A stretch of DNA of 64,000 nt from Streptomyces sp. NBC_00572 (GTDB lineage Bacteria > Actinomycetota > Actinomycetes > Streptomycetales > Streptomycetaceae). How positions within the stretch are numbered: position 1 is the first letter of the stretch; each line of letters opens with the position of its first letter. Shown piece by piece: positions 7,310 to 14,684 of the stretch. The translations under genes and the position numbers were made by a program. The DNA lies in contig NZ_JAPENX010000004.1 in NCBI RefSeq assembly GCF_026341815.1, forward strand, positions 1 to 64,000, written 5' to 3'. The notes under the pieces were generated by a model. The model was not told the origin of the DNA. It ran no database searches and worked only from the letters and a program-made list of their open reading frames with translations.

Positions 7310-8374
7310 ATGCGTAAGAACGTCAGGAACCTTCTGCTCCAGGGCCTTGCGGCCGTAGTTCTGGCCGGCGGCGCGCTCGGCGCGGTGAACGCGACCGGCG
7401 ACGAGGCCAACGCCTCGACGACGCCAGGCGCGCACGGCGCCACGGGCAAGAACTCGGCTTTCACCGGTGTGTGGCCGAAGCTGAAGAACGGTTCGAAGGG
7501 GACGGTCGTCCTGACCGCCCAGCACCTGCTGGCCGCCCGCGGGTACGCCGTGACCCCCGACAAGATCTACGGGCCGAAGACCGCCCAGGCGGTCGCGACC
7601 TTCCAGAAGCGCGCCGGTCTCAAGGCCGACGGAGTGATCGGCCCGAAGACCTGGAGCAAGCTGACCGCCCGCACTGTCACCCGCGGCGACCGGGGTCACG
7701 TGGTCAAGGCCGTCCAGGTCCAGCTCGGCGTGAAGGCCGACGGCGTCTTCGGCAAGGGCACGCAGGCCGCCGTCGCCGCCTTCCAGAAGAAGAAGAATCT
7801 GCGGGGCGACGGCGTCGTCGGCCCGCAGACGTGGAACGCTCTGATCACCGGGTCCATCGCGGCCAAGGTCAAGCCCGCGAAGCCGGTCGTGCGTGGATAC
7901 TCCCTGCAGTTCTCCAAGAACCTGAAGCACCCCACCTACTCCAAGCTTTCCCTCGTCCGTGACGGCAAGGTCCTCAAGTCCTGGCGCGCCGGCTCCGGCA
8001 TGGGCAGCAAGGACGAGTGCGCCTCGGGCAAGGGGTGGCTGCCCAGCGGCGCGTACAGGGTGCAGGGCCACTTCACCAACCGCGACGGCGACGCGATCGA
8101 CGGCTACGCCATCCAGCTCCCCGACAAGGCCTGCAAGCCCAAGGCCGGCAGGAAGCCCGTCACGCGTACGCAGCTGTTCATCCACAGCGAGATGAACCGG
8201 TACGGCGGTCAGGGCAAGGACAACCCGAACCGCGATGACAGCGACCGCTGGGAAGGCCCCAACGACTACAGGTCCCTCGGCTGCATCAAGCTCACGCCCA
8301 CCGACATCAAGGACCTGTTCAAGCGCCTCGATCAGGCCCGCTGGCCCAAGAACCTGACGCTTTACGTCCGCTGA
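7310..8374 (+). CDS. Secreted L,D-transpeptidase-like protein with two peptidoglycan-binding domains
   Basis: The product is 354 residues. A signal peptide (MRKNVRNLLLQGLAAV, cleavage probably near ANA-ST at 33-37) is followed by two PG_binding_1 repeats at about 60-120 and 128-180 (each ending DGV.GP.TW). The C-terminal domain (about 195-354) has IHSEM with H292 and SLGCIKL with C325. This His...S-x-G-C arrangement is that of YkuD-like L,D-transpeptidases, which form 3-3 crosslinks or attach proteins to peptidoglycan. ATG 7310 follows GAAGGA by 5 nt and matches the paralogue's start. It acts outside the membrane. Sixteen upstream in-frame residues are excluded. Confidence 0.85.
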   Translation: MRKNVRNLLLQGLAAVVLAGGALGAVNATGDEANASTTPGAHGATGKNSAFTGVWPKLKNGSKGTVVLTAQHLLAARGYAVTPDKIYGPKTAQAVATFQKRAGLKADGVIGPKTWSKLTARTVTRGDRGHVVKAVQVQLGVKADGVFGKGTQAAVAAFQKKKNLRGDGVVGPQTWNALITGSIAAKVKPAKPVVRGYSLQFSKNLKHPTYSKLSLVRDGKVLKSWRAGSGMGSKDECASGKGWLPSGAYRVQGHFTNRDGDAIDGYAIQLPDKACKPKAGRKPVTRTQLFIHSEMNRYGGQGKDNPNRDDSDRWEGPNDYRSLGCIKLTPTDIKDLFKRLDQARWPKNLTLYVR

Positions 8375-8390
8375 TCCCCCACCACCTCAC

Positions 8391-8428
8391 CCGACCCGCC
8401 CCCGGCATCTCCTGCCGGGGGCGGTCGG
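8391..8428 (+). terminator. Hairpin terminator
   Basis: The arms CCGACCCGCCCCCGGCA and TGCCGGGGGCGGTCGG pair with a single bulge around a short CTCC-type loop, 17 nt after the stop of the L,D-transpeptidase-like gene. This separates it from its paralogue. Confidence 0.75.
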
Positions 8429-8540
8429 CGTTTCCAGCCCCCACCAGCAGACGGGCCCAGCCCCTCCTCGCTCTGCGCCCGGACGGGACACCGCCACCGC
8501 ACCAGGGACGCCCTGGCCCCCCTGCCAACCGCGGATCACC

Positions 8541-8625
8541 GTTCCACCCATTCCTCGTTTCCCCAGGTCAACGCCCTGTGGAACGCACCGGCGCGGACGC
8601 CGGAACAGGCGGAACGACAGGAACG
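8541..8625 (+). promoter_or_regulatory. GTTCCA/GGAAC operator-like block 2
   Basis: GTTCCACCCATTCC at 8541, CAGGTCA at 8564-8570, TGTGGAACG at 8577-8585 and further GGAAC copies (8600, 8610 and 8619 regions) reproduce the order seen upstream of the first enzyme gene. The duplicated block and the duplicated signal-peptide coding DNA indicate that promoter and leader were copied together. Confidence 0.5.
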
Positions 8626-8753
8626 CGGGTCCGGCTTCCAAAGGAACGGCGGTACGCCAAACCTTCAACTCGTCAGCGCCGCCCCCCGGGGCCGGCAACA
8701 CACTCCCGCCCCCGCCGCGAGCGGGGAACGGGCACACCTGAATGAGGACGAGA

Positions 8754-9725
8754 ATGCGTAAGAACGTCAGGAACCTTCTGCTCCAGGGCCTCGCGGCCGT
8801 GCTTCTGGCCGGCGGCACGCTCGGCGCGGTGAACGCCACCGGCGACGAGGCCAACGCCTCGACGAAGCCGGGCCCCCGCACCGGCTCCCACGCCACTTCC
8901 CTGAGGGCGGTGTGGCCGGCCTTGAAGACCGGCTCGAGGGGCACCGATGTCCTGACCGCCCAGCACCTCCTGGCCGCCCGTGGACACCGCCTCGCCGCCG
9001 ACGGCGCCTTCGGCCAGAAGACCACCAAGGCGGTGCGGGACTTCCAGAGGAAGAACCGCCTCAAGGCGGACGGTGTCATCGGCGCCAAGACCTGGGCCAA
9101 GCTGACCAACCTGACCGTCGCCTCCGGCGCCCGGGGCCAGGCGGTCAAGGCCGTCCAGGTGCAGCTCGGCGTGAAGGCCGACGGCGTCTTCGGTAGGAAG
9201 ACGAAGGCCGCGGTCAGCAGCTTCCAGAAGAAGAGCCGCCTCGCCGTCGACGGGGTCGTCAGGCCCACGACATGGCACCGCCTCATCGCCGGCACCAGCA
9301 CCCTCGCCGTCCCCGCCTCCCCTCGCGACGTCCGCCTCGACCACAAGCTGGCGCTCCGCCAGCTCGCCGCCGCCGGCATCCAGCGACCCGTCGGCCGCAC
9401 CTCCCTCCACGGCGTCCGCGCCCGCACCATCCAGGGCGTCATCGCCCTGAGGAAGGCCAGCCGCTGCACCATCGTCATCACCGGCGGCACCGAGTCCGGC
9501 CACAGCACCAAGGGGAACTACAGCCACGCCAAGGGCTACAAGCTCGACCTGCGCACCCGCGACGAGGGCCGCTGCGTCACCAACTGGATCAAGAACACCC
9601 AGCGCAAGGGCAAGCCCCGCGGCAACGACCCCCGCTGGCACGGCACCCTGAACGGCATCTCCGCCGAGTACGTCTACGAGACCCCCCGCAACGGCGGCAT
9701 CCACTGGGACATCACCTTCAAGTAA
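8754..9725 (+). CDS. Secreted M15-type peptidase with two peptidoglycan-binding domains
   Basis: The product is 323 residues. The signal peptide is almost identical to that of the preceding enzyme, followed by two PG_binding_1 domains (about 58-118 and 126-178). The C-terminal domain (about 190-323) carries HAKGYKLD (H258, D265) and GIHWDITF (H317). These are the zinc ligands of M15 D-Ala-D-Ala carboxypeptidases and L-Ala-D-Glu endopeptidases (HxxGxxxD...HxD). It should cleave peptide stems or crosslinks in the wall. The ATG has GAGGA 5 nt upstream. It arose by duplication of the signal/PG-binding half joined to a different catalytic domain. Confidence 0.85.
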   Translation: MRKNVRNLLLQGLAAVLLAGGTLGAVNATGDEANASTKPGPRTGSHATSLRAVWPALKTGSRGTDVLTAQHLLAARGHRLAADGAFGQKTTKAVRDFQRKNRLKADGVIGAKTWAKLTNLTVASGARGQAVKAVQVQLGVKADGVFGRKTKAAVSSFQKKSRLAVDGVVRPTTWHRLIAGTSTLAVPASPRDVRLDHKLALRQLAAAGIQRPVGRTSLHGVRARTIQGVIALRKASRCTIVITGGTESGHSTKGNYSHAKGYKLDLRTRDEGRCVTNWIKNTQRKGKPRGNDPRWHGTLNGISAEYVYETPRNGGIHWDITFK

Positions 9726-9763
9726 GCCCTCCGGCACCCAGGTCAGGTGAGCAGCCAAGACCT

Positions 9764-9818
9764 CCCCCACTGCACCGTGGCCCCCGGCATACCGCCGGGG
9801 GCCACGGTGCAGTGGGGG
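9764..9818 (+). terminator. Very strong hairpin terminator
   Basis: Perfect 25-bp arms (9764-9788 and 9794-9818) with a 5-nt loop lie 38 nt after the M15-type gene. It closes the cell-wall enzyme pair. Confidence 0.88.
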
Positions 9819-10412
9819 CTTGCAGGGCCTTGGCCCGGATCTGCGGGCCGGCCGCCCTGCCCGCACCACGGGATGCTGTCGACCCGCTGCTGCTCTCCTT
9901 CGACATGATGTCCGACGCGCTCGACCTCTCGGCCGACGAGCTCGTCGAACGTGACCAGGGAATCGAAGACCTGGGAGGCGACCTCGGAGTCGCTTCCTTC
10001 GACACCGGCCCCGCAGGACCCGACATCCTCATCGGCGTCCCACCGGCTGATACGGGGGCCGGCTCCGGGTCTGACCGTGCCGCCGGTCCTCCGCCGGTCT
10101 TGCCCTGGACCGTCAGCGGTAGGTCAGACACCAGCCGTGGCGGCCGAGGTGGGACCGGCGGCATCCCGCCGACTCCGCCCTGGACCGTCATTGCTGAGCT
10201 GAACACCAACCGTGACAGCCGGGAGCATCCCGCGGACGGACCGGACCACGAAGAGGACATCCTGCTCCCGACCGGGCTGGGCGCTTGGACCACGAAGACA
10301 CCCGCCCAACCGCCGGCCCCCAACCCTGATCATGCGGACGAGGCCGAAGACGGGATCGTGGACGACGTCGTGGACACTCCCGGTCGGCGGCGACACCTTC
10401 CACGGGCAGGGC
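9819..10412. other. No clear gene; weak repeats
   Basis: Open frames exist on both strands but none has a credible start. The plus-strand frame around 9905-10380 is acidic (DALDLSADELVERDQGIEDLGGDLG) and could be a fragment or a small gene, but it overlaps the next HTH gene out of frame. CCCTGGACCGTCA occurs twice (about 10102 and 10190), followed at both sites by similar ACCAGCCGTG-type sequence, so an 88-bp imperfect duplication is possible. Confidence 0.35.
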
Positions 10413-11102
10413 GTGGACAACGCGAACAACGTGGACAACTCTTCGACCAGCAAGGACGCCGACGAGAAGGCGCCTCCCAGCGAGCTGGCGCAGGCGCTGT
10501 CCCGCATGTCCCACGAAGGCCAGTTGGGAGGACAGATCCGGGCGCTCAGGCGGCGGGCCGGCGAGAGACGGTGGAGCTATCCCTCCATGGCTCGGGCCGC
10601 GACCGGGCGGGCCTCACACAGGCACGCCGCGCTCGTACGGTGTTGGACGGGCGGCCTGGTGATGCCCGAATGGGAAAATCTGAAGCGCCTCGTCAAGGCC
10701 ATGGGCGCCACACAAGAAGAAGTCGAGGCGTTCCGCGCCGCCCGCGAACGCGTGACAGCCCCGCGCCTGACTCCGCCGCGTCCCGCACCAGGCCCCTCCC
10801 CCGCCAAGAACGTGGCCTGGCTCCTCCTGCCCCACTTGGTGGCCCTCCTGGCCTTCGCGCTCGACCTCGGCTTTGGCACATTGACCGGGATCACCTTCAG
10901 CGTCGCCTTCGACAACGACCCCGACCTGAGCACGTGGAAACTGCTGCTGGGCATCCTCGCCAACCTCGGCGTCGCCAGCACTGCGATGGCCCTCGCCGCC
11001 CGCCTGACCGACTCCACCGCCTGGGCCGTGATCATCTTCATCGGCTGGCTACCCGCCCTACTCCTCGGCCTCAGCCTGCCTGACATCACCGCCGGCATCT
11101 GA
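10413..11102 (+). CDS. HTH-like protein with C-terminal transmembrane segments
   Basis: The product is about 229 residues from GTG 10413; the start is uncertain. Residues 25-115 look like a degenerate XRE-type region (LGGQIRALRRRAGERRWSYPSMARAA, WENLKRLVKAMGATQEEVEAFRAARERV). A Pro-rich linker leads to three hydrophobic helices (NVAWLLLPHLVALLAFALDL, LLLGILANLGVASTAMALAA, AWAVIIFIGWLPALLLGLSL). The architecture parallels the 469-residue HTH membrane protein but ends in the membrane without a wall-binding domain. ATG 10506 is an alternative start, and the ribosome binding site is poor everywhere. It may be part of the same wall-related set, which is inference from proximity only. Confidence 0.6.
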   Translation: MDNANNVDNSSTSKDADEKAPPSELAQALSRMSHEGQLGGQIRALRRRAGERRWSYPSMARAATGRASHRHAALVRCWTGGLVMPEWENLKRLVKAMGATQEEVEAFRAARERVTAPRLTPPRPAPGPSPAKNVAWLLLPHLVALLAFALDLGFGTLTGITFSVAFDNDPDLSTWKLLLGILANLGVASTAMALAARLTDSTAWAVIIFIGWLPALLLGLSLPDITAGI

Positions 11103-11222
11103 GGCGGCACAGAACTTACACCGAAGCGAGGGCACGAGACGACGCAGCGGCTTGTCTGCGCTGGGCATAGTGGTCCCCCGCCGAGCCCGCCAGGTAACGG
11201 CCGAGGCCATGAAGGAGGCACG

Positions 11223-11384
11223 ATGTCGATACGCAGCCGCAAGGATCGCCGTGAGGCCTGTGACTGCTCGTTACGTTCCCAAGGCACTAAGGTCCGCGAA
11301 GCGGTCCTGGTCGCGGTTCTCTCCAGTGTGGCGGCCGCGCTGACGACGGCTGTAGCGAGCCTGGCAGCCGGAGTCCTGCGATGA
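11223..11384 (+). CDS. 53-residue protein with TTA codon, coupled to next gene
   Basis: A short ORF starts at ATG 11223 with a near-perfect AAGGAGG 5 nt upstream. It encodes a basic N-terminus (MSIRSRKDRREACDC) and a hydrophobic C-terminal helix (AVLVAVLSSVAAALTTAVAS). It contains a TTA leucine codon at 11271-11273 (codon 17), rare in Streptomyces and read by the bldA tRNA. Its stop TGA overlaps the ATG of the downstream gene (ATGA), so translation of that gene is probably coupled to it. It may be a small membrane peptide or a regulatory leader ORF. Confidence 0.65.
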   Translation: MSIRSRKDRREACDCSLRSQGTKVREAVLVAVLSSVAAALTTAVASLAAGVLR

Positions 11385-12253
11385 GGGCAGCACAGAGGCA
11401 GAGCGACGTGCCGCTCACCGCTGATGACCTCCTCAGGATTGCCCACGAGCACGGCTTCACCCAGGTCAGCCGACGCCTCATCACCGACTGGATTGAGATC
11501 GGCATGCTGTGCAGCCCGGAGTTTCAAAAAGGTTCACGGCACGGAAGCAGCCAGCGCACTTTCCCTCACCTGCAGGGGCAGCACTTCATCAACGTTCTCA
11601 GAGCCAGGAGAGACATTCCCGTTGCCCCGCGCGACCGACGCAACCGGATCCTGGGACGAGTGGTCTACATGTGGCTCCTCGGAATCGTCGGATGCCCCGT
11701 GGACATACCCACCGAGCAAGCCAGGCGCGCCCTGAAGACTCTCTCCTCGAAGCAACTGCGTCTGCCCTTGAAAGCCATCCAGAAGGACGTGGCGGGCGTG
11801 GTCGACGATCTCACTCACCCCAACGCGACGCCTACGCAGGTACGGAAGGCGAAGCTGGTCCTGGACAGTGCCATGTCGAGGACACCGGTGCGCTGGGACC
11901 TCGTCGAGTCTGTGCTTGGGGAGGTATTCGCTCCCCTGACAGCCGATGGCCGACGGCCCCAAAGAGCACTCACCATCGGTGGTAGGCCCGCAGGTGTTCC
12001 TGAGTACGTAGCAGGGCTGCAGGCGATCCACCGAACGCTCATCGCCCTCGCTGCAGGACAAGTCAGTAGTGAGCAGTTGGAAGAGGCCCGGTGCCTGTAC
12101 GGGCGGCGATTCGGGCACAGAGCTTTCGTCGGCGCCAACCACATGCTGGTGACCCTGCCCTCCGCCACAGATGCGCCCGATCGTGAAGTGGAAACCTTCC
12201 ACCTGGTGCTCAGCGATCTGGTCGGAGGCAGCACTGTGAAGATCTTCCCGTGA
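11381..12253 (+). CDS. Unknown protein with MerR/HTH-like N-terminus
   Basis: The product is 290 residues. The first 60 residues (LTADDLLRIAHEHGFTQVSRRLITDWIEIGMLCSPEF, then GSSQRTFP) resemble a helix-turn-helix that reads into a MerR-like wing. The rest is helical with no motif I recognise (VYMWLLGIVGCPVDIPTEQARRALKTL; EYVAGLQAIHRTLIALAAGQVSSEQLEEAR). A DNA-binding role is plausible but unproven. It starts with the overlapping ATGA of the 53-residue TTA-containing ORF, so expression may be bldA-dependent through coupling. No clear membrane segment or signal peptide is present. Confidence 0.7.
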   Translation: MRAAQRQSDVPLTADDLLRIAHEHGFTQVSRRLITDWIEIGMLCSPEFQKGSRHGSSQRTFPHLQGQHFINVLRARRDIPVAPRDRRNRILGRVVYMWLLGIVGCPVDIPTEQARRALKTLSSKQLRLPLKAIQKDVAGVVDDLTHPNATPTQVRKAKLVLDSAMSRTPVRWDLVESVLGEVFAPLTADGRRPQRALTIGGRPAGVPEYVAGLQAIHRTLIALAAGQVSSEQLEEARCLYGRRFGHRAFVGANHMLVTLPSATDAPDREVETFHLVLSDLVGGSTVKIFP

Positions 12254-12347
12254 TCATGTGCCCTCCCTTCGGCAGGACGACAGGCCCGGCACGCGCTGAT
12301 CGCTGTCTCCGGCCGTACGGGCGACACCGCAGAGCTGATCACTCGCC

Positions 12348-12710
12348 ATGCTCGCCCATAGCGGCCTCCAGGCCCTCGACGAGCCCACGCGCGCCGACTC
12401 ATCAACGAGCTCGCCGGTGGCACGCGCGATCGGGGAGCTGAAAGGGGAGATGTGGGACCTGTTCGTCGGGGCCGTGGAGGACTCCGGCAACCGCAGGACG
12501 ATCTTCGACGTCACCACCGGCAGCCAGCACGACGATGCATGGCTGGATGCCAGAGTGAGCGGCTCTGAACGCTCCTCGTCGGCGGCCCTGCGCTCGTACC
12601 TCGAATCCTGGACTCGTGGCTCCGACATCCACGAGCGGGTCGAGGGAAATCCAACCCCGGTGCTTGCCGTAGCCGGTGCGAACGACCCGGCGATGGGCCC
12701 CGAGGCCCGA
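12348..12710 (+). pseudogene. Alpha/beta-hydrolase C-terminal remnant
   Basis: The plus frame reads GEMWDLFVGAVEDSGNRRTIFDVTTGSQHDDAWLDARVSGS, then ALRSYLESWTRGSDIHERV and PVLAVAGANDPAMGPE. The last motif (VLAV.GANDPAMGPE) is the strand-loop carrying the catalytic Asp of alpha/beta-hydrolases. There is no G-x-S-x-G nucleophile elbow, and the terminal His strand after the Asp loop is lost. The piece is a truncated internal/C-terminal remnant. The rest of the open frame to 12965 has shadow composition. Confidence 0.5.
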
Positions 12711-13003
12711 AACCCACCCCATCCAACTGCGGAGCACAGAAGGAACCCCGCGCCGATCACTCCATTCCGAGCAGATCACCAACTCTGCACCTCAGCGTCG
12801 CTCCAGGTCCCGATACTCCGCGAAAACCCCAGCTCAGAGCCGCACTTCACCGCCTCAGCAGATCCTGAAATGATCACTGGACTCCCAGGTCGACACATCG
12901 CCGATCCAGTGATCACCAGGGGACTTGTCCCCCTGCGTGACCCGGGCGCCGCCGGCGAGGAATGACCGTGTGGACGTCGCTGCGGCCTGCTAACGTCTGC
13001 GGC
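12711..13003. other. Intergenic region with 11-bp inverted repeat
   Basis: No gene is seen. TGATCACTGGA (12871-12881) and TCCAGTGATCA (12905-12915) form a perfect 11-bp inverted repeat separated by 23 nt, upstream of the ThrRS leader. It could be a regulator site or weak terminator. A TAACGT hexamer at 12990-12995 is a candidate -10 element for the leader transcript. Confidence 0.4.
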
Positions 13004-13054
13004 ATGAAGCGCGCTGTTATGACGACGACGCCGGAGAGTGTCCCGGCGCGCTGA
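13004..13054 (+). CDS. Threonine leader peptide
   Basis: The 16-residue ORF MKRAVMTTTPESVPAR has three consecutive ACG threonine codons (13022-13030). It lies directly upstream of a GC-rich terminator-like hairpin and the ThrRS gene. There is no Shine-Dalgarno, but the candidate -10 element 9 nt before the ATG suggests a leaderless transcript, common for actinobacterial attenuator peptides. Stalling at threonine codons when charged tRNA-Thr is scarce would alter folding of the downstream RNA. Ribosome-mediated attenuation is inferred from this arrangement. Confidence 0.7.
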   Translation: MKRAVMTTTPESVPAR

Positions 13055-13069
13055 CAGATGTCTTAGTCC

Positions 13070-13099
13070 GAAGCCCCGGGGCGAGTGCCCCGGGGCTTC
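13070..13099 (+). terminator. Attenuator hairpin before ThrRS
   Basis: Perfect 13-bp arms GAAGCCCCGGGGC (13070-13082) and GCCCCGGGGCTTC (13087-13099) with a GAGT loop are followed by GCCTTTC. The hairpin begins 15 nt after the leader peptide stop. A smaller hairpin can form within the leader (CGCCGG/CCGGCG around 13030-13049). This arrangement fits transcription attenuation. Confidence 0.75.
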
Positions 13100-13139
13100 G
13101 CCTTTCGGTCACTCGCCCGATGTCCGCGAGGAGACCGCC

Positions 13140-14366
13140 ATGCATGACCACCGCAAGCTCGGCCGTGAACTGGGCCTGTTCGACACCGACCCGCTGATCG
13201 GCGCGGGCCTGCCGTACTGGCTGCCCGACGGCGCGACCGTACGGCACACCCTGGAGGAGTACATCCGCGCCGCCGAACGGCGAGCCGGGTACCGCCACGT
13301 GTACTCGCCGGTCCTCGGCAAGCGGGAGCTGTACGAGATCTCCGGGCACTGGGCGCACTACAGCGACGACATGTTCCCCCCGATGGACCTCGGCGGTGAG
13401 CAGGTCGTCCTGCGGCCCAGCCTGTGCCCTCACCACGCGGTGATTTTCCGCTCCCGCTCCCACAGCTACCGCGAGCTGCCCCTGCGCATGGCCGAGCTGG
13501 GAGGCATGTACCGCTCCGAACTCTCCGGCGTGCTCGGCGGGCTGAGCCGGGTGCGGGCCATCCAGCTCAACGACGCGCACATCTTCTGCACCCTGGATCA
13601 AGTTGCCGAGGAGGCGCAGGCCGCGCTGCAGATGATCCGCCGGGCCTACGAGGCGCTCGGCATCACCCCGACCCGCTACCGGCTCTCCCTCCCGGGCCGC
13701 GGTGGCAAATACGTTGCCGCTCCTGGGAAGTGGCAACGGTCCACCGCCCTGCTGACCGACGTCCTCGACCGCTCCGGCCTGCCCTACGAGGCGGCGGAGG
13801 GCGAGGCCGCGTTCTACGGCCCCAAGATCGACGTCCAGGTCACCGACGGCGCCGGCCGGGAGTCCACCCTCTCCACCGTCCAGGTCGACTTCCACCAGCC
13901 CGAGCAGTTCGACCTGCACTACATCGGCGCGGACGGCGCCAAACACCGCCCGGTCATGGTCCACCGCAGCATCATCGGCAGTGTGGAGCGAGCCGTTGCC
14001 CATCTCATCGAACAGCACGGCGGTGCCTTCCCTGCCTGGCTCGCCCCCACTCAACTGGTGATCCTGCCGATCTCCGACACCGAACTGCCGAACGCCGCAG
14101 CCCTCGCCCAGCGATGTGCCGGCCTCGGGCTGCGTGCCGAGATCGTAGGACCGGACCGCGGCACCCTGGGCGCGCGTATCCGGGAGGCCCGCCTGGTTCC
14201 CTACCAAGCCGTCATCGGCGCCAAGGAGGCCGCTGACGATCACGTCGCCCTACGTCTGCGCGACGGACGCCGACTCGACCCGCAGCCGGTCGGCGAGGCG
14301 CTCACCCGTATCAGTGCTCTCGTCGATGCCCACAGCACCGACCTGTGGATCGGCACTGCCGCATAG
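13140..14366 (+). CDS. Threonyl-tRNA synthetase paralogue lacking the editing domain
   Basis: The product is 408 residues, against about 650 for a full bacterial ThrRS. It begins directly at the class II catalytic core, so the TGS and N2 editing domains are absent. Visible features are LCPHH with zinc-ligand C96, motif 2 (RMAELGGMYRSE...NDAHIFC) and motif 3 (HRSIIGSVERAVAHLIEQ, about 285-302). A C-terminal anticodon-binding domain follows (LAPTQLVILPISD to the end). It ligates Thr to tRNA-Thr but could not clear Ser-tRNA in cis. The ATG follows GAGGAG by about 7 nt. The threonine leader controls it. Extra ThrRS copies can confer resistance to ThrRS inhibitors such as borrelidin or obafluorin; that role here is speculative. 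Confidence 0.88.
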   Translation: MHDHRKLGRELGLFDTDPLIGAGLPYWLPDGATVRHTLEEYIRAAERRAGYRHVYSPVLGKRELYEISGHWAHYSDDMFPPMDLGGEQVVLRPSLCPHHAVIFRSRSHSYRELPLRMAELGGMYRSELSGVLGGLSRVRAIQLNDAHIFCTLDQVAEEAQAALQMIRRAYEALGITPTRYRLSLPGRGGKYVAAPGKWQRSTALLTDVLDRSGLPYEAAEGEAAFYGPKIDVQVTDGAGRESTLSTVQVDFHQPEQFDLHYIGADGAKHRPVMVHRSIIGSVERAVAHLIEQHGGAFPAWLAPTQLVILPISDTELPNAAALAQRCAGLGLRAEIVGPDRGTLGARIREARLVPYQAVIGAKEAADDHVALRLRDGRRLDPQPVGEALTRISALVDAHSTDLWIGTAA

Positions 14367-14378
14367 TCGGCGCTGCGA

Positions 14379-14528
14379 TCAACGTCCGCTGTCGCCCGGG
14401 GCCAGGAGGCTGGTGATTTCCGCGATGGCGTCCGGCGAGGGCGTGAAGTGGCGGCGGACGTTCTCCGGCCTCCTGTGTCGCGACGTGGCCATCGGCATCA
14501 GCAGGCTCGCCCCGGCCTCGCCGAGGTG
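14379..14528 (-). pseudogene. Tyrosine recombinase C-terminal remnant 1
   Basis: The minus strand reads LGEAGASLLMPMATSRHRRPE, then NVRRHFTPSPDAIAEITSLLAP before a stop. This is the end of a Streptomyces-type tyrosine recombinase, whose usual form is LGE.GASLLMLMAKSRHK.PENVRRYF.PS. The catalytic tyrosine position (RRYF) is histidine here, and the HxxR box and all upstream domains are missing, so it is inactive. The plus strand of 14530-14660 encodes ALYERAGELTVPEASFLQDI, possibly another short gene fragment. No intact gene lies between the ThrRS stop and the TetR gene. Confidence 0.6.
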
Positions 14529-14684
14529 GGATCCGCGCCCTGTACGAGCGGGCCGGCGAGCTGACCGTGCCCGAGGCCTCGTTCCTCCAGGACATCGGCG
14601 CCATCAACCTCCTCCACCGGCGCCGTGTCGTCGCCCTCGCTCGCCAAGCAACCGCGGGCACTCTCGCCGACACGGCAAGGCGTC

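Noticed and set aside
9272..11083. 603-codon plus-strand gene
   Set aside because: Starts as a shadow of the M15-type gene and ends as a shadow of the HTH/membrane gene. Only a short acidic stretch near 9905 is mildly protein-like.
13140..14366. Borrelidin-type cluster assignment based on the ThrRS paralogue
   Set aside because: The PKS is 23 kb away with unrelated genes between, ends in a reductase and has only four malonyl-type modules, unlike borrelidin.
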